DNA from: an uncultured Clostridia bacterium
Lineage (GTDB): Bacteria > Bacillota > Clostridia > Christensenellales > Borkfalkiaceae
Reading direction: 5' to 3'
DNA: 64,000 nt
Assembly: GCA_949290575.1 (NCBI GenBank)
Contig: CASESJ010000005.1
Location: forward strand, 102,762-166,761
Part shown: in pieces, positions 6,839 to 14,809 of the stretch
Layout: each line of letters begins with the position of its first letter
Position numbering within the stretch: the stretch's first letter is position 1
The notes under the pieces: generated by a model
What the model was told of the DNA's origin: nothing
The model's database searches: none
The model's input: only the letters and a program-made list of their open reading frames with translations
Made by a program: the position numbers and the translations under genes

Positions 6839-8725
6839 TCACTTGCCCGCGGCGAGTTTTTCCCTGTGCACCTGAAGGTTGTACAGCCTGTAATATCTGC
6901 CCTTTGCGGCAATCAGCTGCCTGTGATTGCCCTGTTCGATAATCTCGCCGTGCGACAGCACTATTATGTTGTCGGCGTTGCAGATTGTGGACAGTCTGTG
7001 CGCGACAATGAGCATAGTGCCTATGTTCATCATCTTTTCGAGCGAATTCTGTATGAGCACCTCGGTCTCGGTATCGATATTCGCCGTAGCCTCGTCGAGT
7101 ATCATGACCGACGGCTTGTGAATGATTGTGCGCGCAAAGGACAACAGCTGCCTTTGTCCTGCGGAGAAGTTGTTGCCGCGCTCGCGCACGACTTCGTCAA
7201 GTCCGCACTCGAGCTTGTTGATAAAGGGCGCGGCGTTGACGTATTCGCAGGCGCGCATTATCTCCTCGTCCGAAAATTCCGACCTCAAAGCAATGTTGCT
7301 GCGCACCGTGCCCGCAAAGAGGAATACGTCCTGCAGCATCTGACCGAACTGCCGCCTGAGCGAGGCAATCTTTATGCTCTTTATGTCCCTGCCGTCAATG
7401 AGTATCTGCCCCTTCTGTATGTCGTAGTTGCGGCATATCAGCGAGAGTATCGTCGTCTTGCCCGAGCCCGTCGAGCCGACGAACGCCACCGTCTCATTCG
7501 CCTTTACTTTGAAGGATACGCCCTTGAGCACCCACTCGCCGGGCACGTATGCGAACCATACGTCGCGGAATTCTATATCGCCCTTGATTTCGCCTATGTC
7601 CTCGGCGTCCTCCTCGTCCACCACCTGCGGCTGCATGTCGAAGACGGTGAAAATCTTTTCAGCCGAGGCGAATGCAGACTGCAGCCAGTTGAACTGCTCT
7701 GCAAGGCTCTGTATGGGGTTGAAGAACTTGGATATGTACATGTAGAACGTGACGACGACTTCGCTCGTCATCGTCTGACCGAGGAAGGTAAAGTCCTGAA
7801 TATATCCCTTTGCGCCGAGATACAACAGAAGCATTACCGAGGTTATATACAGCATATACACGAGCGGACGGAATATGCCGAAGACCAGAATCTGCTGCTG
7901 TTTTGCCGAGGCGAGCTTTTTGTTCTTTGCGGAGAACTCGTCCATCTTCCTCGCCTCGCGGTTGAAAATCTGCGTTATCTTCATGCCCGAAAGGTTTTCG
8001 GAAAGGAAGGTATTTATGTCCGTCGTGCCGTCCTTGACCTTGCGGTAAGCCATGCGCGAGAACTTGCGGAAGATTATCGTGAACAGCACGATAAAGGGCA
8101 CGAAGCAGAGTATCATGAGCGTCAGCTCGTAGTTGAGGCAGAGCATTGCCGCCAGCACGCCGATTATAACGAAGCAGTTCTTCAGGAGGTTGACGAGAAT
8201 GTTTGTGAACATCTGCGAGATGGCGTTGGTATCGTTTGTCACCCTCGTGACGAGCTTGCCGACGGGAATGGTGTTGAGCTGAGCGTGCGAGAGGCTCTCT
8301 ATGTGGGTGAACAGATCTTCCCTCAGCGCGGAGAGAATTTTCTGCCCCGTGCGCTGGAGCACCATTGCCTGAAAGTATGAACTGACGAGCGACACTATGA
8401 GTATGCCCGCATACACGGCGACGAGCGCGAACAGACGTGCGAGCTCGAACTGACCCTTTACAAGTCCTTCTATGTAGCCGATGAGCAGCGGCGAGAGAAT
8501 GTCGTATGCGATTGAAAAGAGCATGCACACGCCGACGAACACAAACTGCTTTTTATACGGCTTTGCGTACGCGAACAGGCGGCGGACTATCTCGCCGTCC
8601 TTCATGTTTCTGTCGAAGCCGATAGCCTGTTTTTTGTTCCTGACGGTGGCATAGGCTATGATGAATACGGTCGATACGAGCCCTATTATGCCGCCGGCAA
8701 CGAGCAGAGGAAAGTATTCACGCAT
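6839..8725 (-). CDS. ABC exporter half-transporter, catalytically competent subunit (BmrD/TM288-like)
   Basis: A 628-residue type IV exporter half: a first membrane segment at about 4-28, an ABC transmembrane domain (six helices, about 50-350) and a nucleotide-binding domain. Walker A GSTGSGKTT is at 417-425, the signature is FSAGQ (520-524, a deviant LSGGQ), Walker B SVMILDEA has the catalytic Glu545, and the switch His is 576. The start is the ATG at 8725, preceded by GGGGGTGAAGG and overlapping the end of the upstream gene by 8 bases; the reading frame is open further upstream but that part overlaps the neighbour. Together with the upstream subunit it forms an asymmetric heterodimer, as in BmrCD, LmrCD and TM287/288. 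The exported substrate is unknown; drugs or lipids are typical. Confidence 0.9.
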   Translation of the reverse strand: MREYFPLLVAGGIIGLVSTVFIIAYATVRNKKQAIGFDRNMKDGEIVRRLFAYAKPYKKQFVFVGVCMLFSIAYDILSPLLIGYIEGLVKGQFELARLFALVAVYAGILIVSLVSSYFQAMVLQRTGQKILSALREDLFTHIESLSHAQLNTIPVGKLVTRVTNDTNAISQMFTNILVNLLKNCFVIIGVLAAMLCLNYELTLMILCFVPFIVLFTIIFRKFSRMAYRKVKDGTTDINTFLSENLSGMKITQIFNREARKMDEFSAKNKKLASAKQQQILVFGIFRPLVYMLYITSVMLLLYLGAKGYIQDFTFLGQTMTSEVVVTFYMYISKFFNPIQSLAEQFNWLQSAFASAEKIFTVFDMQPQVVDEEDAEDIGEIKGDIEFRDVWFAYVPGEWVLKGVSFKVKANETVAFVGSTGSGKTTILSLICRNYDIQKGQILIDGRDIKSIKIASLRRQFGQMLQDVFLFAGTVRSNIALRSEFSDEEIMRACEYVNAAPFINKLECGLDEVVRERGNNFSAGQRQLLSFARTIIHKPSVMILDEATANIDTETEVLIQNSLEKMMNIGTMLIVAHRLSTICNADNIIVLSHGEIIEQGNHRQLIAAKGRYYRLYNLQVHREKLAAGK

Positions 8726-10511
8726 TGCCTTCACCCCCTTCCGCCTCGAGCTTCTGCAGGTCGACCATTCTGCGGTAATCGGGGCAGGATGAGTACAGCT
8801 CTTCGTGCCTGCCGACCGCCACCACTTCGCCGTCGTCGATAAAGATAATCTTGTCCATATTTTCGACGGTGGATATGCGGTGCGCAATGAGTATGGTGGT
8901 CATGCCCGCGCGCGCCGCGGCGAGGTTGGACATTATGGTCTGTTCGGTCCTGGTGTCGACCGCCGAGACGGAGTCGTCGAGTATGAGAATTTTAGCGTTC
9001 TTCATAAGCGCCCTCGCAATCGAAATGCGCTGTTTCTGTCCTCCCGAGACGGTGACGCCGCGCTCGCCGAGCACGGTTGAATACCTGTCCTTGAATTCCA
9101 TAATGTTGTCGTGCACGTCTGCAAGCCGCGCCGCCTGCTCGGCAGCCTCGCTCTCCTCCTCTCCGCCCGCGCCCTCGTAGGCGAAGGCTATGTTGTTTTC
9201 AATGGTGTCGCTGAAGAGGAAGTTGTCCTGCGGAACGTACGCCGCCGCGCCCCTGACGCTGCGTATGGAGACGTCGTTTACGTCGTGTCCGTCTATGAAT
9301 ATCGTGCCGTCGGGCACGTTGTATGTGCGCAGTATGAGGTCGACAATCGTCGTCTTGCCCGAGCCCGTCTTGCCCACGAGCCCGACGTTTTCGCCCGCCT
9401 CTATCTTAAAGGACACGTCCTTGAGTACGTCGAACTCGCCGTCGGGATAGCGGAATGTGAGGTGTCTGAACTCTATCTCGCCCTTTATGTCCTCCGCCTC
9501 CTCAACGCCTTCGCGGTCGACGACGTCCTGCTTTGCATCGAGAAGTTCGCTTATGCGGTTGAGCGAAGCCTTGCCGCGCGAAGTCATCTCTATAAGCTGC
9601 GATACAGCCATTACCGGCCAGACCATTGCGGTGAAGTAGCCTATGTATTCCACGAGCTGACCCGCGTCGAACCTGCCGAGGTAGACGAGATAGCCGCCGT
9701 AGCCGAGAATTATGCACACGACAGACTCTACGAGCAGCGTGACGACTATGGTCAGAAGTGTGGAAATGCGCGTATATTCGACGTTGACCTTTTCGTTCTT
9801 TTTATTGAGCTTTCTGAAAGCCAAAAGCTCTGCTGCCTCCTTGACGAAGGCTTTGATTACGGCTATGCCCGAAAAACTCTCCTGCGAGAAGTCCGAAAGT
9901 TCGGAAAAGACCGCCTGACGCTCCTCCCACTTCATCATCATATACTTAGCGACAATCGCACCGCCGACGAGCAGCAGAGCCATGGGAATGAGCGAAAGCA
10001 GGGTGAGCTGCCAGTCCATATTCCACATTTTGAATACGGTGAGCGCGCCTAAGAACGCCGCGTCGCACAGCATCAATATGCCTGAACCGAAGCAGTCCTG
10101 CACGGTCTCGAGGTCGTTGGTAAAAAGGGACATCAGATTGCCGACCTTGTTGACCTGATAGTACTGATGCGACAGATCTTTGCAACGGTCGAACATTCTG
10201 TCGCGGATGTCCGTTTCGACTTTGATTGCCGAGCCGAAGAAACATATGCGCCAGAGAAATCTGCCCGCGACCATGACGAGAATTATTATGACGAGGGGCA
10301 GACATATGCTGTCGAGAAGGAAGTCCATATCGAAGGGCACAACGCCCGCCTCCGTCTCGACGAAGCCTGTGTTCATGCCGTTGATTACCATGCGGTAGAG
10401 TTCGGGCACTTCGAGCTGAAAATAGTCCACCAGCACGAGAGCCGCAAGACCTATGAGCAGTATCCACGAATATTTTAAATAGTACCTGTTTATGTGCTTG
10501 CCGAATATCAC
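8718..10511 (-). CDS. ABC exporter half-transporter, degenerate-site subunit (BmrC/TM287-like)
   Basis: A 597-residue ABC transmembrane plus ATPase protein. Walker A GKTGSGKTT is at 380-388, signature VSGGQ at 488-492, and Walker B reads ILILDDSVSAVD, so the catalytic glutamate is replaced by Asp513. This DDSVSAVD form marks the subunit carrying the non-hydrolysing site of heterodimeric exporters, and the canonical Glu is in the partner encoded immediately downstream (8-base overlap). The start is a GTG at 10511 with AAGGAGAG nine bases upstream. Both products lie in the cell membrane. A consensus promoter precedes this gene, which is the first of the two-gene operon. Confidence 0.9.
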   Translation of the reverse strand: MIFGKHINRYYLKYSWILLIGLAALVLVDYFQLEVPELYRMVINGMNTGFVETEAGVVPFDMDFLLDSICLPLVIIILVMVAGRFLWRICFFGSAIKVETDIRDRMFDRCKDLSHQYYQVNKVGNLMSLFTNDLETVQDCFGSGILMLCDAAFLGALTVFKMWNMDWQLTLLSLIPMALLLVGGAIVAKYMMMKWEERQAVFSELSDFSQESFSGIAVIKAFVKEAAELLAFRKLNKKNEKVNVEYTRISTLLTIVVTLLVESVVCIILGYGGYLVYLGRFDAGQLVEYIGYFTAMVWPVMAVSQLIEMTSRGKASLNRISELLDAKQDVVDREGVEEAEDIKGEIEFRHLTFRYPDGEFDVLKDVSFKIEAGENVGLVGKTGSGKTTIVDLILRTYNVPDGTIFIDGHDVNDVSIRSVRGAAAYVPQDNFLFSDTIENNIAFAYEGAGGEEESEAAEQAARLADVHDNIMEFKDRYSTVLGERGVTVSGGQKQRISIARALMKNAKILILDDSVSAVDTRTEQTIMSNLAAARAGMTTILIAHRISTVENMDKIIFIDDGEVVAVGRHEELYSSCPDYRRMVDLQKLEAEGGEGNA

Positions 10512-10546
10512 GCAGCTCTCTCCTTATAATTATATTACAAATCAGC

Positions 10547-10575
10547 ATTGTAACACCGGTGCGGGGCGTTGTCAA
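10547..10575 (-). promoter_or_regulatory. Consensus promoter of the ABC exporter operon
   Basis: On the minus strand TTGACA (10575-10570), 17-bp spacer, TACAAT (10552-10547). The spacer contains the palindrome CACCGGTG (10554-10561), a possible repressor site. Confidence 0.75.
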
Positions 10576-10738
10576 CAGCGTTCGACAACTTTTTGCGCGC
10601 ACGCGCAATAATTACGCCGTCATCTGCCGTCTCAAGATTATCTGCCCGCCCTTTATACCGCTCCGCGCGCCAGCATTTGTCATTTTGCCGTTTATCCTTC
10701 CGCCGCGGACTGAATTAAGTTTTTAACATAACGCAACA
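10576..10738. other. Gene-free spacer
   Basis: GC-rich then AT-rich intergenic DNA between the ABC promoter and the next terminator. I see no gene or conserved RNA here. Confidence 0.4.
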
Positions 10739-10767
10739 CCGCCCCGAAAGCAATAGTTTCGGGGCGG
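10739..10767 (-). terminator. Terminator of the TIR-SpeD operon
   Basis: 11-bp stem CCGCCCCGAAA / TTTCGGGGCGG with a 7-base loop, about 50 bases past the last gene of the operon; T-richest on the plus side but the only hairpin available to the minus-strand operon. Confidence 0.55.
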
Positions 10768-10818
10768 GATATTTTTAATTTTTTCAGCACAAACAAATCG
10801 CTCGCACACAATGTACCA

Positions 10819-11616
10819 TTATTTGGAAAAATTCCGCCACGCAGAATACATAGTCAGTCGGCTTTCTTTACTCATTTTTTTGCTTATGTACTTACTGCCG
10901 CGCGCAAAAAGCTGGCAAGTAAATTTATCGCCGAAAGACTTTTTCAGAAAGGAAGCTATTTGCTCGTCGCGCAGGAAACTGCAGGAAAAAATATCTATGC
11001 GACAGCGCATGGTTTTTATGTCGTAATGCACGGCAATGTGGCTCTGTGCCACCATAACAACACCCGTTATCTGAGAGGGATTTTCCCTGCTGTCATAGAT
11101 AACGTAAGGGCGGGTAATGGGCAGCATGTTTATATTGGCAGGCGCATCGTCAAGCCATCTGTAAATGCTGTCCATTGTCATTTCAAAACCCTGCGTCTCT
11201 ATTAGATAATGAGGTCCAAAGTCCGCGTTCTCATTTATTTTCTTTCCTTCAACCATTCCCGGAAAGCGTCTGTCGATAACATCGACAGACATTCTATCAG
11301 CATAGAGATATTCTTTGAATGTGTCTCTGAGCTCGTCCTCTTCTATGAAAATATCGGTGAGGACATCGGCAAAGTAACACGACCTTCTGGGGAAAGTATG
11401 AATGGTTATATGCCCGTTAGCAAGTATGCAGAACGCACTTATTCCGCTGTCTTCGTAATCTTTTGACGAATAGTATGGCAATAAATACGGCGGCATTACG
11501 GGCTTTAAATTGAATTTAGCCGACAATCTTACAAGCAACTCGTTTATGAGCATGAGACTGTCACCCTGAGTTTCTTTGACATCGTAAGCATCTATTACAA
11601 AATGTAGTTCAGACAT
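10819..11616 (-). CDS. Duplicated AdoMet decarboxylase (SpeD)-like protein, last gene of TIR operon
   Basis: A 265-residue protein made of two SpeD-like halves. In the second half TGVVMVAQSHIAVH then RIDIFSCS aligns with the active region of bacterial AdoMet decarboxylase (SGVVVxSESHLTIH, IDLFTCG): the pyruvoyl-forming Ser is Ser192, the proton-donor His is His197 and the catalytic Cys is Cys212, though the residue before the cleaved Ser is Gln rather than Glu. The first half (SGISAFCILANGHITIH) has Gly68 in place of the Ser and no matching Cys, so it looks catalytically dead. The start codon directly follows the stop of the preceding gene (TAAATG), implying coupled translation. There is no spermidine synthase beside it; the operon partners suggest a role other than polyamine synthesis, which is inference. 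Confidence 0.75.
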   Translation of the reverse strand: MSELHFVIDAYDVKETQGDSLMLINELLVRLSAKFNLKPVMPPYLLPYYSSKDYEDSGISAFCILANGHITIHTFPRRSCYFADVLTDIFIEEDELRDTFKEYLYADRMSVDVIDRRFPGMVEGKKINENADFGPHYLIETQGFEMTMDSIYRWLDDAPANINMLPITRPYVIYDSRENPSQITGVVMVAQSHIAVHYDIKTMRCRIDIFSCSFLRDEQIASFLKKSFGDKFTCQLFARGSKYISKKMSKESRLTMYSAWRNFSK

Positions 11617-13863
11617 TTAATCACCGGCCTTGTGTTTATCAAAAATATCGTTAAATGTACTGCAGTCTATTATAAACGGGTCTACCCACCAATTACGATT
11701 AGAACGGTAGATATTTGGCAGACAATAATAATATTCGTTCATGTCGTACGAAAATTCTGTCAGTACCTTTATCTCTTTATTCTTATCCACTATACCGTTC
11801 ATATTGGTATCAAGACCGATATTGAAATCTGCAACGGAACATCCGTCATTGTTGGTTTTGCTGTTATCGTAGCTGGCTAAATAAGGATATATAGCTTTGA
11901 GACTGAGCTCATCGTTACCTGTGCTCTGTCTTGAAATTTCGCCTGTCCTGAAAAATTCCAAAATTTCAATAGCCGCATCAATGCATTCTGATATCACATT
12001 ACGGCTCTCGGCATCCAGAAACTTATTGAAGAGATATTCAACGCCCGAAACATTAGCTATCTCATGTCTGCCAAGCAAAAGATGAATGTATTTACCGTTT
12101 TTGTAAATTTCCATTATGCTTTTATCTAACGAATAGCATTTCTTGCATGTTTCCAAAAATTTAGAAAACAACTCGCCCATATTATAATTTTCATCGTCAT
12201 GCTTCACGGCAAACTCTTTTGAGACTTTTGCAGCCTGGGCAATAAAACTTTGTTCGGCACGTTGCTGATACTTATAAATTTCATCTTCCTGCAAAATTTT
12301 TGTGCCGGCGACCATCTCATATTTCTGTTTCTCCTCACCATACGCAAACATGCCCTCATAAAAGCAAATCAGTCTTCTGATCGTCTCCCCAAGAGTTATT
12401 GATATTATCTTGTTTTGCTCTGTCGAAGACATTGCGTCGCTGACGTTTCTGAGTGCGGCAATATTAGTCTGTATATCCGACGAAAAGACATATTTCCTGT
12501 CATTGCTCTTACCTATCAGCGAAACGAGCGATGACATTATCACTTCCACCATTGCGTTTGTAAGCATGTGCTCGCGCACAGTTTCGATTTCACCCGAAAT
12601 ATTTACATAGTTAAACATTCCGTTGTGCTTGGGGTATATAAGACTGTCTGCTTTCGCCTTGAGCTCTTTTTTGCTGAGATTGCCTATTTCGGGCAACAGA
12701 CTGTTAAATCTTAGATTGAGATTGCTTATTATTTTATAACAAATATTCTGATTATCCGATATAAGCTGTTTGAGAACCTGCGTCGGGCTTGTCTCTATAA
12801 GCAGCATCAGAATGACATTGTCCCAATTATAATTATCCTCGTCAAACTTATTCAGCGCGGGGTCAATCTTTACAAACGCAGCGGGATACTTGGCACCGAA
12901 TGCATTAAATAAATCCTTTTTTGACTTGGAGAACTCTTCAATTCCTATACAATCAGAAATTGCAAGCGCAAGGTTTTTAAAATATTTGTACTTTACAAGA
13001 TATACATTGCATATCTCGGCAGTACGCTGCTCATTTTCCCTGAACGCAAGGTCATTGCCCGTAATTTCATTGTAGTAAGACTTAGCCGACGACCTGACAC
13101 CTTCTTCGCCCTCTTTAAGGTCTCCTACAGGCAAAATGCACCGCTTGTTCTGGGAGGGGTTCTGATAACTTAAATCAAGACGATTATTTTTTACAGTGAC
13201 CGTCTCGAGATAAAAAAACTTTACGGCAGGGTCTTCCCCCATAGTTATTATCATGTGGTTCAACAGGATATCATCGTCGCTCTCATCCTCGTTGTTTATC
13301 GGTCTGAAAACGAAATCTTCAAAGCTGTTGCTATATACCAGTTTGTATTTGGAAAGAAACGGCAAATTATCAATCATATCCACAAAATACGCAGAAGCGT
13401 CGTCAAGCGTAAGTTCGGAGTATCTTGCACTGTTCTGCCAGTTTTTTATGAACTGAAGATATTTGAACAATTTGAAGTTTTTATTGCCAGTTCTGAATAT
13501 ATCAGGCATAATATCGGCAAATTCTGAATCCTGCCCACGAAGATAATCGTAAAAAATATCCAGCAGTACATACTGCATAAGTTCGAAACTAACCGAATAT
13601 TTGACATATATGTCATCAAAAATATCGATTACTCGTTTGAAGTTTGCGTTGTACTCCGAATACGAACCGCCTATATCGCCATTATCTTTGGCTTTTCTGT
13701 AAGTTGAGTAGGCATAAATAAAGGTAAGATTGAGTGCATTGCAATATAATTCATAATAATTGGAGGCAATGTCAAAACAAGATTTGCCTGCAGCATCGCC
13801 GCCTATATATCTTCTTATATATCTGTCGGGCACTTTTTCCCTGAAAAATTTACCGGTATCCAT
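11617..13863 (-). CDS. Large uncharacterised protein of the TIR operon (748 aa)
   Basis: I do not recognise a family. The 748 residues are acidic and Asn/Tyr/Lys-rich, predicted mostly helical, with no signal peptide, membrane segment or obvious nucleotide-binding motif. Landmarks are an N-terminal helical region (1-170), a middle section with LLNHMIITMGEDPAVKFFYLE, and a C-terminal SYDMNEYYYCLPNIYRSNRNWW segment with aromatic residues. It starts 8 bases after the ParA-like gene and abuts the SpeD-like gene, so the three are one translational block. AT-rich codon use compared with the genes on either side of the operon suggests transfer. A scaffold or target-recognition role within the system is only a guess. 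Confidence 0.7.
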   Translation of the reverse strand: MDTGKFFREKVPDRYIRRYIGGDAAGKSCFDIASNYYELYCNALNLTFIYAYSTYRKAKDNGDIGGSYSEYNANFKRVIDIFDDIYVKYSVSFELMQYVLLDIFYDYLRGQDSEFADIMPDIFRTGNKNFKLFKYLQFIKNWQNSARYSELTLDDASAYFVDMIDNLPFLSKYKLVYSNSFEDFVFRPINNEDESDDDILLNHMIITMGEDPAVKFFYLETVTVKNNRLDLSYQNPSQNKRCILPVGDLKEGEEGVRSSAKSYYNEITGNDLAFRENEQRTAEICNVYLVKYKYFKNLALAISDCIGIEEFSKSKKDLFNAFGAKYPAAFVKIDPALNKFDEDNYNWDNVILMLLIETSPTQVLKQLISDNQNICYKIISNLNLRFNSLLPEIGNLSKKELKAKADSLIYPKHNGMFNYVNISGEIETVREHMLTNAMVEVIMSSLVSLIGKSNDRKYVFSSDIQTNIAALRNVSDAMSSTEQNKIISITLGETIRRLICFYEGMFAYGEEKQKYEMVAGTKILQEDEIYKYQQRAEQSFIAQAAKVSKEFAVKHDDENYNMGELFSKFLETCKKCYSLDKSIMEIYKNGKYIHLLLGRHEIANVSGVEYLFNKFLDAESRNVISECIDAAIEILEFFRTGEISRQSTGNDELSLKAIYPYLASYDNSKTNNDGCSVADFNIGLDTNMNGIVDKNKEIKVLTEFSYDMNEYYYCLPNIYRSNRNWWVDPFIIDCSTFNDIFDKHKAGD

Positions 13864-13871
13864 AATATTAA

Positions 13872-14789
13872 TTAAAAATCATCGTCCTGCTGATTATCGT
13901 CTACTTTTATTTCCATAATTGTATCTGCAAGCCTGCTGATTTTTTCAAGCGCAGCCTTTTCATCATCTGTAAGTTCATTAACCGGCTTGGCAGCAAGCAT
14001 GCATTCGCGCCACATAAAGCTCTTTACCATTGGAATGCCCAGCCCGTGCTCCATCATATCGTAATTATACCTGTTCTTGCTGAGATTGAGCTTGAATGAC
14101 TGCATTATCCTGTTGTAAGCCGTCTCGGGATAGGAATATCCGTCTATCGTCATACTTTCCATAGGCACTACGTTGGGAACAATTATTATATCTTTGTTAA
14201 TAATTTTATCTTCGTATCTCTGAAGAAACCTGCTTGTGCCCACCTGGAACTGTTCCGTAGGGCGCATGCAACAAATTATAATATCCACTTCTGCATTGGC
14301 GAGATTCGCCGTGAGCTGGTCGCCGACGGCGGAATCAAATACCACCGCAGCGCATTTATATGTCTCGCACAGCTTACACATATCCTTGAGATAGTGATTG
14401 TTGCCCTTAGCATTGTAGTTGCTGTCTTCTATACTCGTTCCGTCGAGAGCAGGAAGAAAGAGCACAGCTTCAGGTTCCATGCCGAATTTATCGCCCACTT
14501 TGCAAAGAGAACTGAAGAACGGATGGTCGAGTATAGAAGTGCATGCGCCGTCGATTACTCCCGCGCCGAGAACTTCCTGCACGCTCGCCATGCCCGGTTT
14601 GCGCACTTCGTCCTGCATATTGAGCAGGTATGTCATACCCGCGCTGTCGATATCCAAATCAGCAATAATCAAAGGATGTTCGGGCGAAGCATTGAAGTGA
14701 TATCTGTCGCACAGTATAGGCAACGTATTGAGCGCAAGGGTACTTCTACCGGCACCGCCTTTATAGGAAAAGAATGTTAATTTTTTCAT
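13872..14789 (-). CDS. ParA/MinD-superfamily ATPase of the TIR operon
   Basis: A 305-residue P-loop ATPase with the deviant Walker A KGGAGRST (10-17), switch I acids in IIADLDIDSAGM (Asp44, Asp46, Asp48) and a Walker B-like VVFDSAVGD. This places it among the SIMIBI ATPases (ParA, MinD, CobQ), with Arg in place of the usual Lys/Thr after KGGxG. A good Shine-Dalgarno site (GAAGG) lies seven bases before the ATG. It is the third gene of the operon, 20 bases after the 716-residue protein and 8 bases before the 748-residue protein. There is no ParB or centromere-like array beside it, so a role in plasmid partition is unlikely; an ATP-driven switch or assembly function for the neighbouring large proteins is inferred. 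Confidence 0.85.
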   Translation of the reverse strand: MKKLTFFSYKGGAGRSTLALNTLPILCDRYHFNASPEHPLIIADLDIDSAGMTYLLNMQDEVRKPGMASVQEVLGAGVIDGACTSILDHPFFSSLCKVGDKFGMEPEAVLFLPALDGTSIEDSNYNAKGNNHYLKDMCKLCETYKCAAVVFDSAVGDQLTANLANAEVDIIICCMRPTEQFQVGTSRFLQRYEDKIINKDIIIVPNVVPMESMTIDGYSYPETAYNRIMQSFKLNLSKNRYNYDMMEHGLGIPMVKSFMWRECMLAAKPVNELTDDEKAALEKISRLADTIMEIKVDDNQQDDDF

Positions 14790-14809
14790 GTTTTTACCTT
14801 CATCTGATT

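Noticed and set aside
6749..8380. Long plus-strand reading frame opposite the ABC exporter gene
   Set aside because: It is the complement of a clear ABC transporter with all ATPase motifs; long antisense frames are common in GC-rich coding DNA. The same holds for 2780-3598, 9111-10052, 23872-24954 and 41150-42607.
11271..11279. TGTCGATAA nonamer as a DnaA box
   Set aside because: It is isolated and lies inside the SpeD-like coding sequence (VIDRRF); no others cluster with it.
13872..14789. Plasmid or chromosome partition ParA
   Set aside because: No ParB-like gene or centromere repeats nearby; the genuine soj-spo0J pair is at 53.5-55.7 kb, and the Walker A motif (KGGAGRST) differs.
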